Shown: one piece after another, positions 24,166 through 33,173 of the stretch | Layout: each line of letters starts with the position of its first letter | How positions within the stretch are numbered: position 1 is the stretch's first letter | DNA from: Cyanobacteria bacterium SZAS LIN-3 | GTDB lineage: Bacteria > Cyanobacteriota > Vampirovibrionia > Obscuribacterales > Obscuribacteraceae | Length of the DNA: 53,140 nucleotides | NCBI GenBank assembly: GCA_018266215.1 | Contig: JAFEAV010000043.1 | Location: forward strand, 1 to 53,140 | Reading direction: 5' to 3' | Translations under genes and position numbers: made by a program | The notes under the pieces: model-generated | The model's database searches: none | Seen by the model: the letters and a program-made list of their open reading frames with translations, nothing else | What the model was told of the DNA's origin: nothing

Positions 24166-25563
24166 CTAATCACGTTTTTCTTTGGAGCGCAAAATAATTC
24201 TCACCGGAGAGCCGGTGAATCCAAAAGCTTCTCGCAATTTGCGCTCCAGGTAAGTTTGATAATTGCGTACCATCAGTTTGGCATCCGAGACTTTGAGGAC
24301 AAAGGTCGGCGGTGCCACCGATACCTGGGTGGCGTAATAGATCTTCAGGCGCTTGCCGCGCTTGCCCGACGGGGGCGGGACAAGCGCGACGCTTTCGGCC
24401 ACGATCTGATTGACCAGTCCGGTGGTGACGCGACGGTGCGTTTCCAGGAAAGTACGTTCGCAGGCTTCCAGAATCTTCTGCACGCGCACTTTAGTGAGCA
24501 CACTGGTGAAAACTACTTCGGCATAATCGATACTGCGCAGTTGTGCTTTCACATCGTCGGCGATGCGCTTCATGGCGCCGGACGATTTGTCTTCTATAAG
24601 ATCCCATTTGTTCAATACGATGACGCAGGCTTTGCCGGCTTCTTCTATTTTTGAGGCCAGCTTCTGGTCCTGATCGCTTATCTCAAGGCTGGCGTCGAGT
24701 ACGAGCGCCACAACATCGGCGCGGTCGATGGCGCGCAGGGAGCGCACTACGGAGAAGGCCTCGATGCCGTAGTCAACGCGCGATTTGCGGCGGATCCCGG
24801 CGGTGTCAATCAGGGTTATCTCGCGACCTTTGTGATTGAATGTCGTGTCCACAGCATCACGGGTGGTGCCGGGAATGTCCGAGACGATAGCTCGCTTCTG
24901 ACCGCAGAGCATATTGGTGATCGATGATTTGCCCACATTCGGTCGGCCGATGATGGCTATGGACAGTGGCTTGGTCGCCAGATCCTCCGGGGTAAGCTCT
25001 TCCTCGTCGATGGTATTGAGCTCTTCATCGCGGGTGAGTTTTTTGCCGTTTTTAGCGGGGAAGTAAGAAACTATCTTGTCGAGCAAGTCGCCGACGGCGC
25101 CTGAGCCTGTCAGGGCTGAAAGCGGCATGGGATCGCCCAGGCCGAGGCTGTAGAAGTCCATCATGTTGTTGTTTTCTCTGACCGAGTCAATTTTATTGAC
25201 GGTCAAAATCACGGGCTTTTTCACCCGACGGATGATACCGGCCACTTCTTCATCGGCGCCATTGATGCCTTCCTTGCCGTCCACCATGAAGATGATGACG
25301 TCGGCCTGCGCCAGCGCCTCTTTCACCTGTTCCAGCACTTCTTTGGCAAGAGGGTCGCCGTTTTTGTATTCGTGTGAAAGGATGCCGCCTGTGTCTACCA
25401 GGAGAAAATCATGTCCGGACCAATCGCAGTCGCGATAAATCCTGTCCCTTGTTACACCGGGCTGGTCGTCAACGATTGAATGTTTTTCGCCGATGCACCG
25501 ATTGAAGAAAGTGGACTTGCCCACATTGGGGCGACCTACTATTACCACTACTGGTTTGGCCAT
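24166..25563 (-). CDS. der: ribosome-assembly GTPase Der (EngA)
   Basis: An essential tandem GTPase for 50S ribosome maturation. 465 residues of the expected size. Two complete G domains: GRPNVGKSTFFNR at the N-terminus with DTGG and NKID, and GRPNVGKSSITNM near residue 200 with DTAGIR and NKWD. The C-terminal KH-like domain follows (IYYATQVSVAPPTFVL). Its ATG at 25563 overlaps the stop of the J-domain-like protein gene (TAATG). Nothing abnormal is seen. Confidence 0.97.
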   Translation of the reverse strand: MAKPVVVIVGRPNVGKSTFFNRCIGEKHSIVDDQPGVTRDRIYRDCDWSGHDFLLVDTGGILSHEYKNGDPLAKEVLEQVKEALAQADVIIFMVDGKEGINGADEEVAGIIRRVKKPVILTVNKIDSVRENNNMMDFYSLGLGDPMPLSALTGSGAVGDLLDKIVSYFPAKNGKKLTRDEELNTIDEEELTPEDLATKPLSIAIIGRPNVGKSSITNMLCGQKRAIVSDIPGTTRDAVDTTFNHKGREITLIDTAGIRRKSRVDYGIEAFSVVRSLRAIDRADVVALVLDASLEISDQDQKLASKIEEAGKACVIVLNKWDLIEDKSSGAMKRIADDVKAQLRSIDYAEVVFTSVLTKVRVQKILEACERTFLETHRRVTTGLVNQIVAESVALVPPPSGKRGKRLKIYYATQVSVAPPTFVLKVSDAKLMVRNYQTYLERKLREAFGFTGSPVRIILRSKEKRD

Positions 25564-28229
25564 TATTTTTCGCCTTTCCCAAACTTTTTGCCTAATTTGG
25601 GTGCTTGATCATTAATCCATTTGACCAGCGTGTCTTTGGCCGTATTTAAATAGATGGCAGATTCTGTGTCACCGCCCTGGTCGGGATGCGCTCCCGGTGC
25701 GGCTATTTGTGCTTTCCATTTTTCATGGACTTCCTTGACTGTCAGCTCCTCGGGGCGTACGCCCAGGATCATGCAAGCCTTGCGGATTTCCGGCGGCACT
25801 GCTCTGGGGCTGATGCCGGTACCCGGAGTGGGGGCGCTGGGCGCTCCCGAGAGACTGTCGCTGCTGCTGGATGAAGCGCCTGCCGGTGCTCCGGCTGCCG
25901 CTTTCCCGCCGACAAATTTATTGCGTGCGCCCTGTCTCAGCGCTTCCAGCTCTTTAGCGGTTGGCACCGGCGGTGGTGCGCTCTCGGCTGCGGCGGCGGC
26001 TCCGGCCTGGACCGAAGGCGCACTGCTGGTGCTGGTTGTGTTTTCTGCCCCGGCCGCTGCATTGCTGCCCGGTGCCGGGCCGGTGGCGGCTGGTTTGTCC
26101 TTGTCGCCGGGATGGCTGATGAAGGCATCAGCGCGGGGCGGTTCTTCCGCTTTCTTGATGCGGGACTTGATCAGATCGTGCAGGTCGTCGGAGGAGACAA
26201 CCGGAATGTGTTCGGAACTCTTATAGCGGCCTTTTTTCGCCGGGGCCTCGGCGGCAGCGGCGGCACCCGGAGCCGGCGGAATAATCACATCTTCGATTAC
26301 TTCGATCTGGCTCAGTTCATCGATGTCTTCGAGACCTTCAAATATATCGAGTTTTTCGAGATCGAGAATGTCGTTTGTGGAGTCACTATCGAGGGCCGTC
26401 AGGCCGTCATATGTTGCACCGGCATCGCGGCGACCCCATATCTGTTCTATGTTGGCGCTGTTATGGGCCGGGGCTGGGGCCGGTGCAGCTTGCTGCGGCG
26501 TCTGGGGGTGAGCCGCTTCAGCCGCTTGGGCGGCCTGAGCTGCCTGGGCGTTGGCCGCAGCGGAAGCGGCGGCCATGAAGGCTGCCGAATCACCCGGTGG
26601 TATCGCTCCCGATGCCCGGGCGGCGGCGGCGGCGGCCATGGCCTGGGCTGCGCCCTGCAGGGTCTGTGTTTCAAGTTGAGATTGGGGCGCCGGCGGCGGT
26701 TCTTCGCTCGCTGCGGGGGCCTGAGATTGTGCTTGAGCCTGCGCTTGAACCTGAACCTGCGGCTCCGGTTGTGCCGGTGCGACCGGCGGCGGGGCGAGCT
26801 TGGACTCTTCCGGCTCGAGGGTTACCCGGTCCAGATTGATGTACGACTGGGTGTCGCCGAGGAACTGACTCATTGTGATTTCCATGGGGGGATCCGGTTC
26901 CTGCTCCGGCTTTTTAGCCGTCAATCTTGTGAAAGTTGAAGATGGGTTTGGCTTGTGCTCAGGCTTTGGCGCTGGAGCATCGGCTTTCAAAATCGGCGGC
27001 GCTGCACCCTGATCTTCGGCCTGCGGGAAAATCGGCTGGGTGTCGGAGCGCGAAGGCTGGCCTTCTGGGCGGGTATTGATTGGCTGGGTCTCTGTCCTGG
27101 AGGAGGGGACAGGTTGAGTCTGCGCTGGAGCCTGGGTGGGCGCGGCCGCAGCTGCCGGCACTGTCGCCTGCGCCGTAGCCTGGGCCTCAGCCTGGGTCTG
27201 ACTCATTGGTTCGTAAACCATATTCGGTCCGGCATTGCTGCTGTTGGCGCTGAACTGGTAGATGGTTTCCACTTCGCGCCAGGAAAGACCACCGTATGAT
27301 TCGACCATATTGGAGGGCGAATAGCTGTCTGCCACAGCGTTGTAGACTCTATCGTTGTAGGCGCCGGGGGCCTCAACGGCTGCCACTGGCTGTGGTGCCG
27401 GAGCTTCGTTGACCGGGGCGTGTTCGCCTGAGACCGGCGGATGCTCGGAGGTGTCTCTGCCTTCCTGCTCCTGTTCTTGTTCTGCGCTGAAGTCAGTCTG
27501 CGTGGCCGCAGCCGGGGCCTGGTCTTGCTGCTGGTCCTGCTGCTGATCTTCTCCGGGCAGTTCAATGTCGATCATAGACATGATCGACTGTTTGCCGGAC
27601 TCTTTCTTTTCGCTGTGCGCCTTTTCGGCCGCTTCTCTCTGTATTGCTTCTTTTTCTTCCTGCGAAAGCTCGATGTCGATTATCGATTTCTTTGCCGGAG
27701 CTTCTTCTTTGGGTTTGGACTGCTGCGCCTTGCCGCCGTCGGCCATAGCTTCCTGCGCCCTGGTCCACTGTTCTTTTGCTTCGGCCGAGGCCACCTGCGC
27801 ATCAGCCTGGCCTTTTTTGTAGCCAAGGTGCCAGGAGTTTTGCAATTGCATGGTCAGGGTTTCGGATTCTTCTTCCAGGTCGGTAATTTTTGCTTCCAGC
27901 TGAATCACCCGCTCTTCCATCTCCAGAGCGCGGTCGTAAATTTCAGAATTTATCTGCATCAGCTTGGCCATTTCGGACTCAAGCTCTTGGCAGCGCTCGG
28001 CCAGCTGGCTGTCAATGGAAAATGTAGCTTTATCCCCACGGGCTTCGATTACAGCCGACATCAGCTCGCGGTTGAAAAATATCGCCTCGGCCGCGACCTG
28101 CGCCTGGTGGGCAACGCTGTAGGGGTTTATATCCTGGCCCTGGCTCTTGACCGCCTCAATGGCGGCACTGATCAGCTCCCGGGTTGCGGTGGGCTCCGCC
28201 GTCAAGTTGTCATCCGCTTCCGTTGCCAT
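25563..28229 (-). CDS. large disordered protein with N-terminal coiled coil and C-terminal J-domain-like module
   Basis: 888 residues from ATG 28229; the frame is open to a GTG at 28280, but the extra 17 residues have no support. Order of parts: a helical N-terminus with two related segments (RELISAAIEAV, RELMSAVIEAR), a coiled coil of about 70 residues (LESEMAKLMQINSEIYDRA and on), two copies of an S[IM]IDIEL motif, then about 550 residues of Pro/Ala/Gln/Glu-rich disordered sequence. The last 80 residues contain ACMILGVRPEEL, VKEVHEKWK, AHPDQGGDTESA and LNTAKDTLVKWI, the helix II-HPD-helix III pattern of DnaJ J domains, with the HPD triplet encoded at 25680-25688. J domains stimulate Hsp70 ATPase. 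A DnaK-recruiting scaffold is inferred. It heads the unit with der, plsY and htrA. Confidence 0.8.
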   Translation of the reverse strand: MATEADDNLTAEPTATRELISAAIEAVKSQGQDINPYSVAHQAQVAAEAIFFNRELMSAVIEARGDKATFSIDSQLAERCQELESEMAKLMQINSEIYDRALEMEERVIQLEAKITDLEEESETLTMQLQNSWHLGYKKGQADAQVASAEAKEQWTRAQEAMADGGKAQQSKPKEEAPAKKSIIDIELSQEEKEAIQREAAEKAHSEKKESGKQSIMSMIDIELPGEDQQQDQQQDQAPAAATQTDFSAEQEQEQEGRDTSEHPPVSGEHAPVNEAPAPQPVAAVEAPGAYNDRVYNAVADSYSPSNMVESYGGLSWREVETIYQFSANSSNAGPNMVYEPMSQTQAEAQATAQATVPAAAAAPTQAPAQTQPVPSSRTETQPINTRPEGQPSRSDTQPIFPQAEDQGAAPPILKADAPAPKPEHKPNPSSTFTRLTAKKPEQEPDPPMEITMSQFLGDTQSYINLDRVTLEPEESKLAPPPVAPAQPEPQVQVQAQAQAQSQAPAASEEPPPAPQSQLETQTLQGAAQAMAAAAAARASGAIPPGDSAAFMAAASAAANAQAAQAAQAAEAAHPQTPQQAAPAPAPAHNSANIEQIWGRRDAGATYDGLTALDSDSTNDILDLEKLDIFEGLEDIDELSQIEVIEDVIIPPAPGAAAAAEAPAKKGRYKSSEHIPVVSSDDLHDLIKSRIKKAEEPPRADAFISHPGDKDKPAATGPAPGSNAAAGAENTTSTSSAPSVQAGAAAAAESAPPPVPTAKELEALRQGARNKFVGGKAAAGAPAGASSSSSDSLSGAPSAPTPGTGISPRAVPPEIRKACMILGVRPEELTVKEVHEKWKAQIAAPGAHPDQGGDTESAIYLNTAKDTLVKWINDQAPKLGKKFGKGEK

Positions 28230-28364
28230 TAACCCATTCGCTGTGTCGCTGATAATGCCGCGGTTTGCCGGGCAAACCACTGAACCGTGTTCGAGAGGTA
28301 AGCTCTGTTACACTGGTAATCAATTCATTTTAGCTTGTTTGGCTGGGCGCTGTAATCAAACATT

Positions 28365-28655
28365 ATGCCGTTGGTAGCAAGACTACAAATTCAGGGTCGG
28401 GTGCAAGGGGTGTTTTTTCGCCAGAGCACCCGGAGCGAAGCGCTGGGATTGGGCGTTTGCGGCTATGTGCGCAATCTGGACGACGGCTCGGTTGAAGCCT
28501 GCATAGGTGGGGAGCGGCAAGCGGTCGAAAAGCTGATCGATTATTGTCGCAAAGGCCCATCCAGGGCTACTGTCGACAAGATCCACCTGGACTGGCTTGA
28601 GCTTAGCGAAGAGCAATATGAACGAGATTTCACTGGTCCGTTTACAGTCCGGTGA
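28365..28655 (+). CDS. acyP: acylphosphatase
   Basis: Hydrolyses acyl-phosphates. 96 residues, the family's usual size. The phosphate-binding loop and catalytic Arg are in GRVQGVFFRQ, and the substrate-positioning Asn is in GYVRNLDDGSVE. It lies alone between the divergent J-domain-like gene and the convergent dnaX gene (stops 9 bp apart). Given that PlsY in the next unit uses acyl-phosphate, an effect on that pool is conceivable, but acylphosphatases are not established in that role. Confidence 0.93.
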   Translation: MPLVARLQIQGRVQGVFFRQSTRSEALGLGVCGYVRNLDDGSVEACIGGERQAVEKLIDYCRKGPSRATVDKIHLDWLELSEEQYERDFTGPFTVR

Positions 28656-28664
28656 CCGGCTTAA

Positions 28665-30959
28665 TTATCCGACTCGCCTGGAGCCGGGACCTTCAAAAAG
28701 TTTATAGGCCTCTTTCAGCATCAGGGCGTTGTCGCCCGTGCCTTCAAAACTTTGCTGGTCGGAGCGCGAAAGGTCGGCGGCGCTTGGCTTTGAACCGGAT
28801 GGGGCAGCCGGGGGGCTGGCCGCGGCTTCACCTTTTACTTCTGTGAAATTTTGGGCTGGGCGGCGTTCTTGCTCGGGGGCTGTGGCTCTGAGAGCGCTGG
28901 ATTGCGCACCGGAGCCGCTACCGACGCCCTGGGCTGCCATTGCCGGCTCGTGGGCGCGCTCGGGTGCCGGGCTGTGTCCGCCGCCGCCATTTTGTCCCCG
29001 GTTGCTAGCCGGGCCCGGAGGCTTTGGGGGCGGTGCGTTTTCCTGTGCTGCCACCCTCACTTTGATAAAGAGGTCTCGGCCGCTGACGACTTTGGCTGAA
29101 ATTTTGATCTGCTCGGCCTTGTTTTCTATGAGCTTTTGCAGGTTGTCTTTCATGACACCGATGACCAGCTCGTCTTCTCTCAAAGAAAGCGGGAAGCCGA
29201 ACTGCGAAATGACGCTGAAAGATGGCAGGTGTCGGCCTTGCAGCTCGCTGAGCAGATTGGACCAGAATTCATCGAGGTCGGTACTGCTGGCCGTATCCGC
29301 AGCCTGGGCCGCAGGAGCCGCGGGCGGGGCTGAAGGTGCGCTTGCCGCTGCCGGTTGCGATTCCGCTTCCTCTTCCGCTTCATTTTCCAGGATAGTGATG
29401 CTGGGCTCCACGTCGCCGTCTTCGTTCACTTCGAAATCATCGGCCGGGGCCACGCGGGCAGGCGGTTGCGCCAGGCCGTCGTCAACTGCGGCGGCAGCGG
29501 GGGCCGGTGCTGGAGCTGGTGCGGGAACCGGTGCTGGAGCAGGTGCTGGGCTGGGTGCCGGAGCGGGCGCTGGAGCTGGAGTTGGGGCTGGAGCTGGAGT
29601 TGGGGCTGGAGCTGGTCTTGGCGCCGGGGGCGGCGCTGCTTGCGCGGGGGCTTGATAGGCTGCCGGGGCCGGTGCATGACTCTGGGGATGCGCGGGTGGA
29701 TGCGATGAATGCGCAGGCGCATGACTGGGCGCATGGGTAATAGCCGGCATGGCACCATCGGTGATGGCATTTTCCAGGTACTCGACTTTCTGTGCCAGCT
29801 CGCGCACCAGCAAAATGTCGTGGCGATGGCAGACCGACAAAAGACCAACTTCAAGAGCCAGAGACGGTTGTGTCGAGCGACGCAGAGTTTGTTCCAGTCT
29901 GTCCAGCTCCATCACTATCTGCGTCAACTCGGCGCTGTCAAAAGACGAGGAGAGTTCAATAACTTTCTGGATGTAATCCTGCGAACCAGTAATTAATTGC
30001 TGCGCCAGGCTTGTCTCCACCTTCTCGCCCTGGGCGGAGCTGCCCTTTGTTTTGGACAGATGCATGCCTTTAGCGATATTGAGGAAATGTTTGGCCAGTT
30101 CAAGTGCCACCAGTGACGGTTCGCGGCCCTGGGCCAGGAGCTGATGCACTGAGCTTAAAACGCGCTCGGCATCGCGGTCCGCGATGCCCTGGCTGATGGA
30201 AATGAGAACGTCTTCGTCGATGGCGCCAAGCAGAGTCAGCAGGTCCTTAATACCGACCGGTTTTTCCGGGGAGGCCAGCAAGCTTGCCTGGTCCAGCAGT
30301 CCAAGGGCGTCTCTGAGACCGCCTCCGGAGCGTCTGGCAATGAGCTCGATGGCATCGTCTTCAATGGCGATATTTTCTATGTTGGCGACATTGCGCAGAT
30401 GTTCGCAAAGTTCCGGATGGTTGGCCAGACGGAACATCAAGCGCTGGCAACGACTGATGATCGTGGGCGGCACCTTGTGCTCTTCGGTTGTGGCCAGGAT
30501 AAAAATTACTTTGGGCGGCGGCTCTTCAATCGTCTTGAGAAGCGCATTGAAGGCTTCTTTTGTCAGCATGTGGCATTCGTCGATGATGTAGAGCTTGAAG
30601 CGGCCGCCCTGAGCCACAAGCGGAGCGCGTTCAATCAAAACGCGGGCGTCATCAACCGAATTGTTGGAGGCGGCGTCTATTTCCATGACCGCCGGCGATA
30701 CGCCTCTTTTAATTTCCTCGCACATCGTACATGTCATACAGGGCGTTGCCGTCGGACCCTGCTCGCAGTTGAGCGATTTGGCCAGAATGCGGGCGCTGGA
30801 TGTTTTGCCGCAGCCGCGCGGACCGGTAAAGAGATAGGCGTGGGCGATGCGATCGTTGTCGATAGCATTGGTCAGGGTCTTGACCACCGTGCGCTGACCG
30901 ACGAGCTGTCCCAGGGTCTGCGGCCTGTGTTTCAGATAAAGAGGTTGATATGGCTCCAT
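28665..30959 (-). CDS. dnaX: DNA polymerase III subunit gamma/tau
   Basis: Clamp-loader ATPase of the replisome. 764 residues from ATG 30959 (a TTG two codons earlier is the alternative). Seen: Walker A GPRGCGKTSSAR, the zinc site C-x8-C-x2-C-x2-C, Walker B LYIIDECHML, sensor 1 FILATTEEHK and the arginine finger in TIISRCQR. Domain III follows, then an unusually long Ala/Pro repeat linker (encoded about 29488-29650), an acidic patch, a tau-like C-terminal domain (FWSNLLSELQGRHLPSFSVI) and a second disordered tail. No A-rich slippery site was noticed that would signal a programmed frameshift. It follows the deaminase gene by 47 bp. ybaB and recR, often its neighbours, lie separately at 48 kb. 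Confidence 0.96.
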   Translation of the reverse strand: MEPYQPLYLKHRPQTLGQLVGQRTVVKTLTNAIDNDRIAHAYLFTGPRGCGKTSSARILAKSLNCEQGPTATPCMTCTMCEEIKRGVSPAVMEIDAASNNSVDDARVLIERAPLVAQGGRFKLYIIDECHMLTKEAFNALLKTIEEPPPKVIFILATTEEHKVPPTIISRCQRLMFRLANHPELCEHLRNVANIENIAIEDDAIELIARRSGGGLRDALGLLDQASLLASPEKPVGIKDLLTLLGAIDEDVLISISQGIADRDAERVLSSVHQLLAQGREPSLVALELAKHFLNIAKGMHLSKTKGSSAQGEKVETSLAQQLITGSQDYIQKVIELSSSFDSAELTQIVMELDRLEQTLRRSTQPSLALEVGLLSVCHRHDILLVRELAQKVEYLENAITDGAMPAITHAPSHAPAHSSHPPAHPQSHAPAPAAYQAPAQAAPPPAPRPAPAPTPAPAPTPAPAPAPAPSPAPAPAPVPAPAPAPAPAAAAVDDGLAQPPARVAPADDFEVNEDGDVEPSITILENEAEEEAESQPAAASAPSAPPAAPAAQAADTASSTDLDEFWSNLLSELQGRHLPSFSVISQFGFPLSLREDELVIGVMKDNLQKLIENKAEQIKISAKVVSGRDLFIKVRVAAQENAPPPKPPGPASNRGQNGGGGHSPAPERAHEPAMAAQGVGSGSGAQSSALRATAPEQERRPAQNFTEVKGEAAASPPAAPSGSKPSAADLSRSDQQSFEGTGDNALMLKEAYKLFEGPGSRRVG
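29488..29650 (-). repeat. Ala/Pro dipeptide-repeat coding tract in dnaX
   Basis: The minus strand encodes many PA and PAP units linking the clamp-loader core to the tau C-terminus. In DNA it is a run of GCTGGAGCTGG-like 6-mers that can expand or shrink. It is a flexible linker in the protein, not a CRISPR or regulatory repeat. Confidence 0.85.
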
Positions 30960-31006
30960 AGTCAAGCCATTTTAGCGCTTTCGCGAGCTGATTTCATCCT
31001 CGCCCG

Positions 31007-32020
31007 CTAACTGAGCGCCTTGCAGAAATTGTCAATCTGGGCCAGATAGGCCGCTTTTTCGGCATGGCTTAAAAATGAAGCTTCTATACTATTCTTAGCC
31101 AAACGGACCTGTTCATCCCTCGACAGGTTGAGGGCCTGGGCCACCTGTTCCAGATTGTCGGCGACATAGCCGCCAAAATAGGCGGGATCGTCGCTGTTGA
31201 CCGTAGCCATGAGATCGCAGTCGAGCATGTGCTTGAGGTTGTGGCTTTTGAGATCCGGGAAAACGCGCAGTTTGACGTTGGACAGCGGGCAGACTGTGAG
31301 CGGTATGCGGTGCTCGGCGAGATGCGTAACCAGGGCCGGGTCTTCCATTGACCGCACGCCGTGGTCGACGCGCGATACTTTCAGGTCATTGAGTGCTTCC
31401 CAGACATAGTCCGGGGGACCTTCTTCGCCGGCATGGGCGACGGTGAGCAGACCCTGGGCCAGGGCCGCCTCAAATACTTTCTTGAATTTCGAGGGCGGAT
31501 TGCCCACCTCGGCCGAGTCCAGCCCCACGGCAATGATTTTCTCGCCGTGTTTTTCGGCCAGCTTCAAGGTGTCCATGGCCGATTCCGCCGAAAGATCGCG
31601 CAGGAAGCACATGATCAATTTGCTGGTAATGCCGTATTTTTCTTTGGACTCTTTGACGGCTTTATAGAGGCCGTTGACGACCGTGTCAAAATGCACGCCC
31701 CGGCTGGTATGCGCCTGGGGATCAAAAAATATTTCAACGTGGACGACACCGTTGGCCTGAGCTCTTTGCAAATAGGCCGAGCAGAGCTCGTAAAAGTCTT
31801 CCTCTTTTTGCAGGACATTCATGGCCTGGTAATAGAGATATAAAAAGGACTGCAGATCTTCAAACTGGTAGGCGCCGCGCAGGGCCTCCACTGATTCGAA
31901 TGGGATGGCGATATTGTTGCGCTGGGCGATTTTGAAGATCAACTCCGGCTCAAAGGTGCCTTCTATATGTAGGTGCAGTTCGGCTTTGGGCAGGCAAGCA
32001 AAAGTTGGGGCCGCAGTCAT
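31007..32020 (-). CDS. adenine/adenosine deaminase family hydrolase (adenine deaminase type likely)
   Basis: A zinc-dependent purine deaminase of 337 residues. Metal and catalytic motifs: HLHIEGTF near residue 16, HVEIFFDPQAHT, the HAGEE motif with catalytic Glu, RVDHGVRS, and NSDDPAYFGGY. The SDDPAYFGGY form and overall length point to the adenine deaminase branch (yeast Aah1-like) over true adenosine deaminase, from memory. It would convert adenine to hypoxanthine for salvage. A good ribosome site (AAGGA, 6 nt) supports ATG 32020. It precedes dnaX on the same strand. Confidence 0.9.
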   Translation of the reverse strand: MTAAPTFACLPKAELHLHIEGTFEPELIFKIAQRNNIAIPFESVEALRGAYQFEDLQSFLYLYYQAMNVLQKEEDFYELCSAYLQRAQANGVVHVEIFFDPQAHTSRGVHFDTVVNGLYKAVKESKEKYGITSKLIMCFLRDLSAESAMDTLKLAEKHGEKIIAVGLDSAEVGNPPSKFKKVFEAALAQGLLTVAHAGEEGPPDYVWEALNDLKVSRVDHGVRSMEDPALVTHLAEHRIPLTVCPLSNVKLRVFPDLKSHNLKHMLDCDLMATVNSDDPAYFGGYVADNLEQVAQALNLSRDEQVRLAKNSIEASFLSHAEKAAYLAQIDNFCKALS

Positions 32021-32102
32021 CGATCATCCTTTCACGCAGTGTGAGAAGAGATCTTAGCGCACAGCCCCAACTATTTTGTAGTGATTTTACTTTCTCCTTG
32101 AT

Positions 32103-32993
32103 TTAGTTGTCGCCTGCTTTTGCGGGTGCTCCTCCACCCTTCTGGCTCTTTTGCAACTGGCGGAACTGTTCGATGGTCATGCCCATCTGCAGGGCTACGG
32201 CTTCTGCCTGGACTTGTTTGGCTCCGGCGTGGTCGCCGCTTTGCTCAAGCATGTCGGCATAGATCATTCTTGTGACAATCGGTTCGGCTGCTGCTTCCTG
32301 CATCGAGCCTTCCAGTTCCTGTGCTTGTTTGACGACGGGCATGGCGTCCTTCTGCGCCTGTATAAATGCTTTTGTCGCGGGTACCAGACCTTTATATGAG
32401 GCGTTCAGCTCCGCTTCGATGGCTTTTCTCACACCGGCACTGGTCTTGTCGTCAAAGAGAAGACCGAGTTCTGCGCCGACGTGCTTTTGCGCCTCCTGCG
32501 GTACCTGACTCATGGCTGTCTTGAATGGTCCCTGGGCCGCCTGGACTTTGGCCATGGCCGCTTCGTATTGCGGCTTGAGCGTTGCGGCCTTGGCTTCCGC
32601 GGCTTTCTCCGCGGTGACCAGTGCGGCGTCCGATGCGGCGATTGTCTTTTCTACCTCCGGTTTTACTTCGCCCATAGCTTTTGCTTTATCGTCGGCCTTG
32701 TCAAAGTGGCTTGCCAGGCCCTGCAAGGTCTTCAAGTTTGGTGTCAGGTTTTTGGGATCTTCGGCCAGGAGCGCTTTCACGCCTATCTGCTGATCGTCCC
32801 CACCCTGTGCATCGCCTCCTGGAGCAGGCGCCTGGTCTGCGACTTTGACAAATTTGACGTCGTTGCCGGTCGCTAAAAGATTTTGATAGTCAGCGTGTAA
32901 TTTCGCGCCTGTGAGCACGGCGGCATCAGCTGCCATATTGCCTTGTGCCTGAACATCCGTTGCGTCGAATCTAGTCGTCATGCTTTTACCCAT
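32103..32993 (-). CDS. Ala/Lys-rich helical protein of unknown function
   Basis: About 296 residues from ATG 32993; the frame is open to GTG 33062, and another ATG lies at 32981. None has ideal spacing from a ribosome site. The product has no signal peptide. A Gly/Asp/Gln-rich stretch (APGGDAQGGDDQQ) is followed by long alpha-helical, coiled-coil-like sequence rich in Ala, Lys and Gln, and a TPR-like helix pair near the end (RMIYADMLEQSGDHAGAKQVQAEAV). No family is recognised. It has its own spacer on both sides and is probably a single-gene unit. Confidence 0.7.
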   Translation of the reverse strand: MGKSMTTRFDATDVQAQGNMAADAAVLTGAKLHADYQNLLATGNDVKFVKVADQAPAPGGDAQGGDDQQIGVKALLAEDPKNLTPNLKTLQGLASHFDKADDKAKAMGEVKPEVEKTIAASDAALVTAEKAAEAKAATLKPQYEAAMAKVQAAQGPFKTAMSQVPQEAQKHVGAELGLLFDDKTSAGVRKAIEAELNASYKGLVPATKAFIQAQKDAMPVVKQAQELEGSMQEAAAEPIVTRMIYADMLEQSGDHAGAKQVQAEAVALQMGMTIEQFRQLQKSQKGGGAPAKAGDN

Positions 32994-33173
32994 TGCCTTT
33001 ACGGTGAATATACTTGTGCCCGGTATCCTTTCTCCTGTGGGTTGATGAGCCCAAGTTAACACGCTAGCCCCAGGGATGTCATGGGGTGAAAATACGTGTT
33101 ATTAGTGTTCTTACGAAGGGCAAATTTGGGCCGCTCTATTTATAGAGTCGGAATCGAAATTGATTGGCGTCCG

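Noticed and set aside
29488..29650. Dense short repeats that could suggest a CRISPR array or minisatellite
   Set aside because: The unit is 6-12 bp, in frame, with no spacers; it encodes the DnaX linker.
28729..29655. Plus-strand open frame with Gly/Ala repeats
   Set aside because: Antisense to the Pro/Ala linker of dnaX; the repeat pattern is the complement of the real linker.
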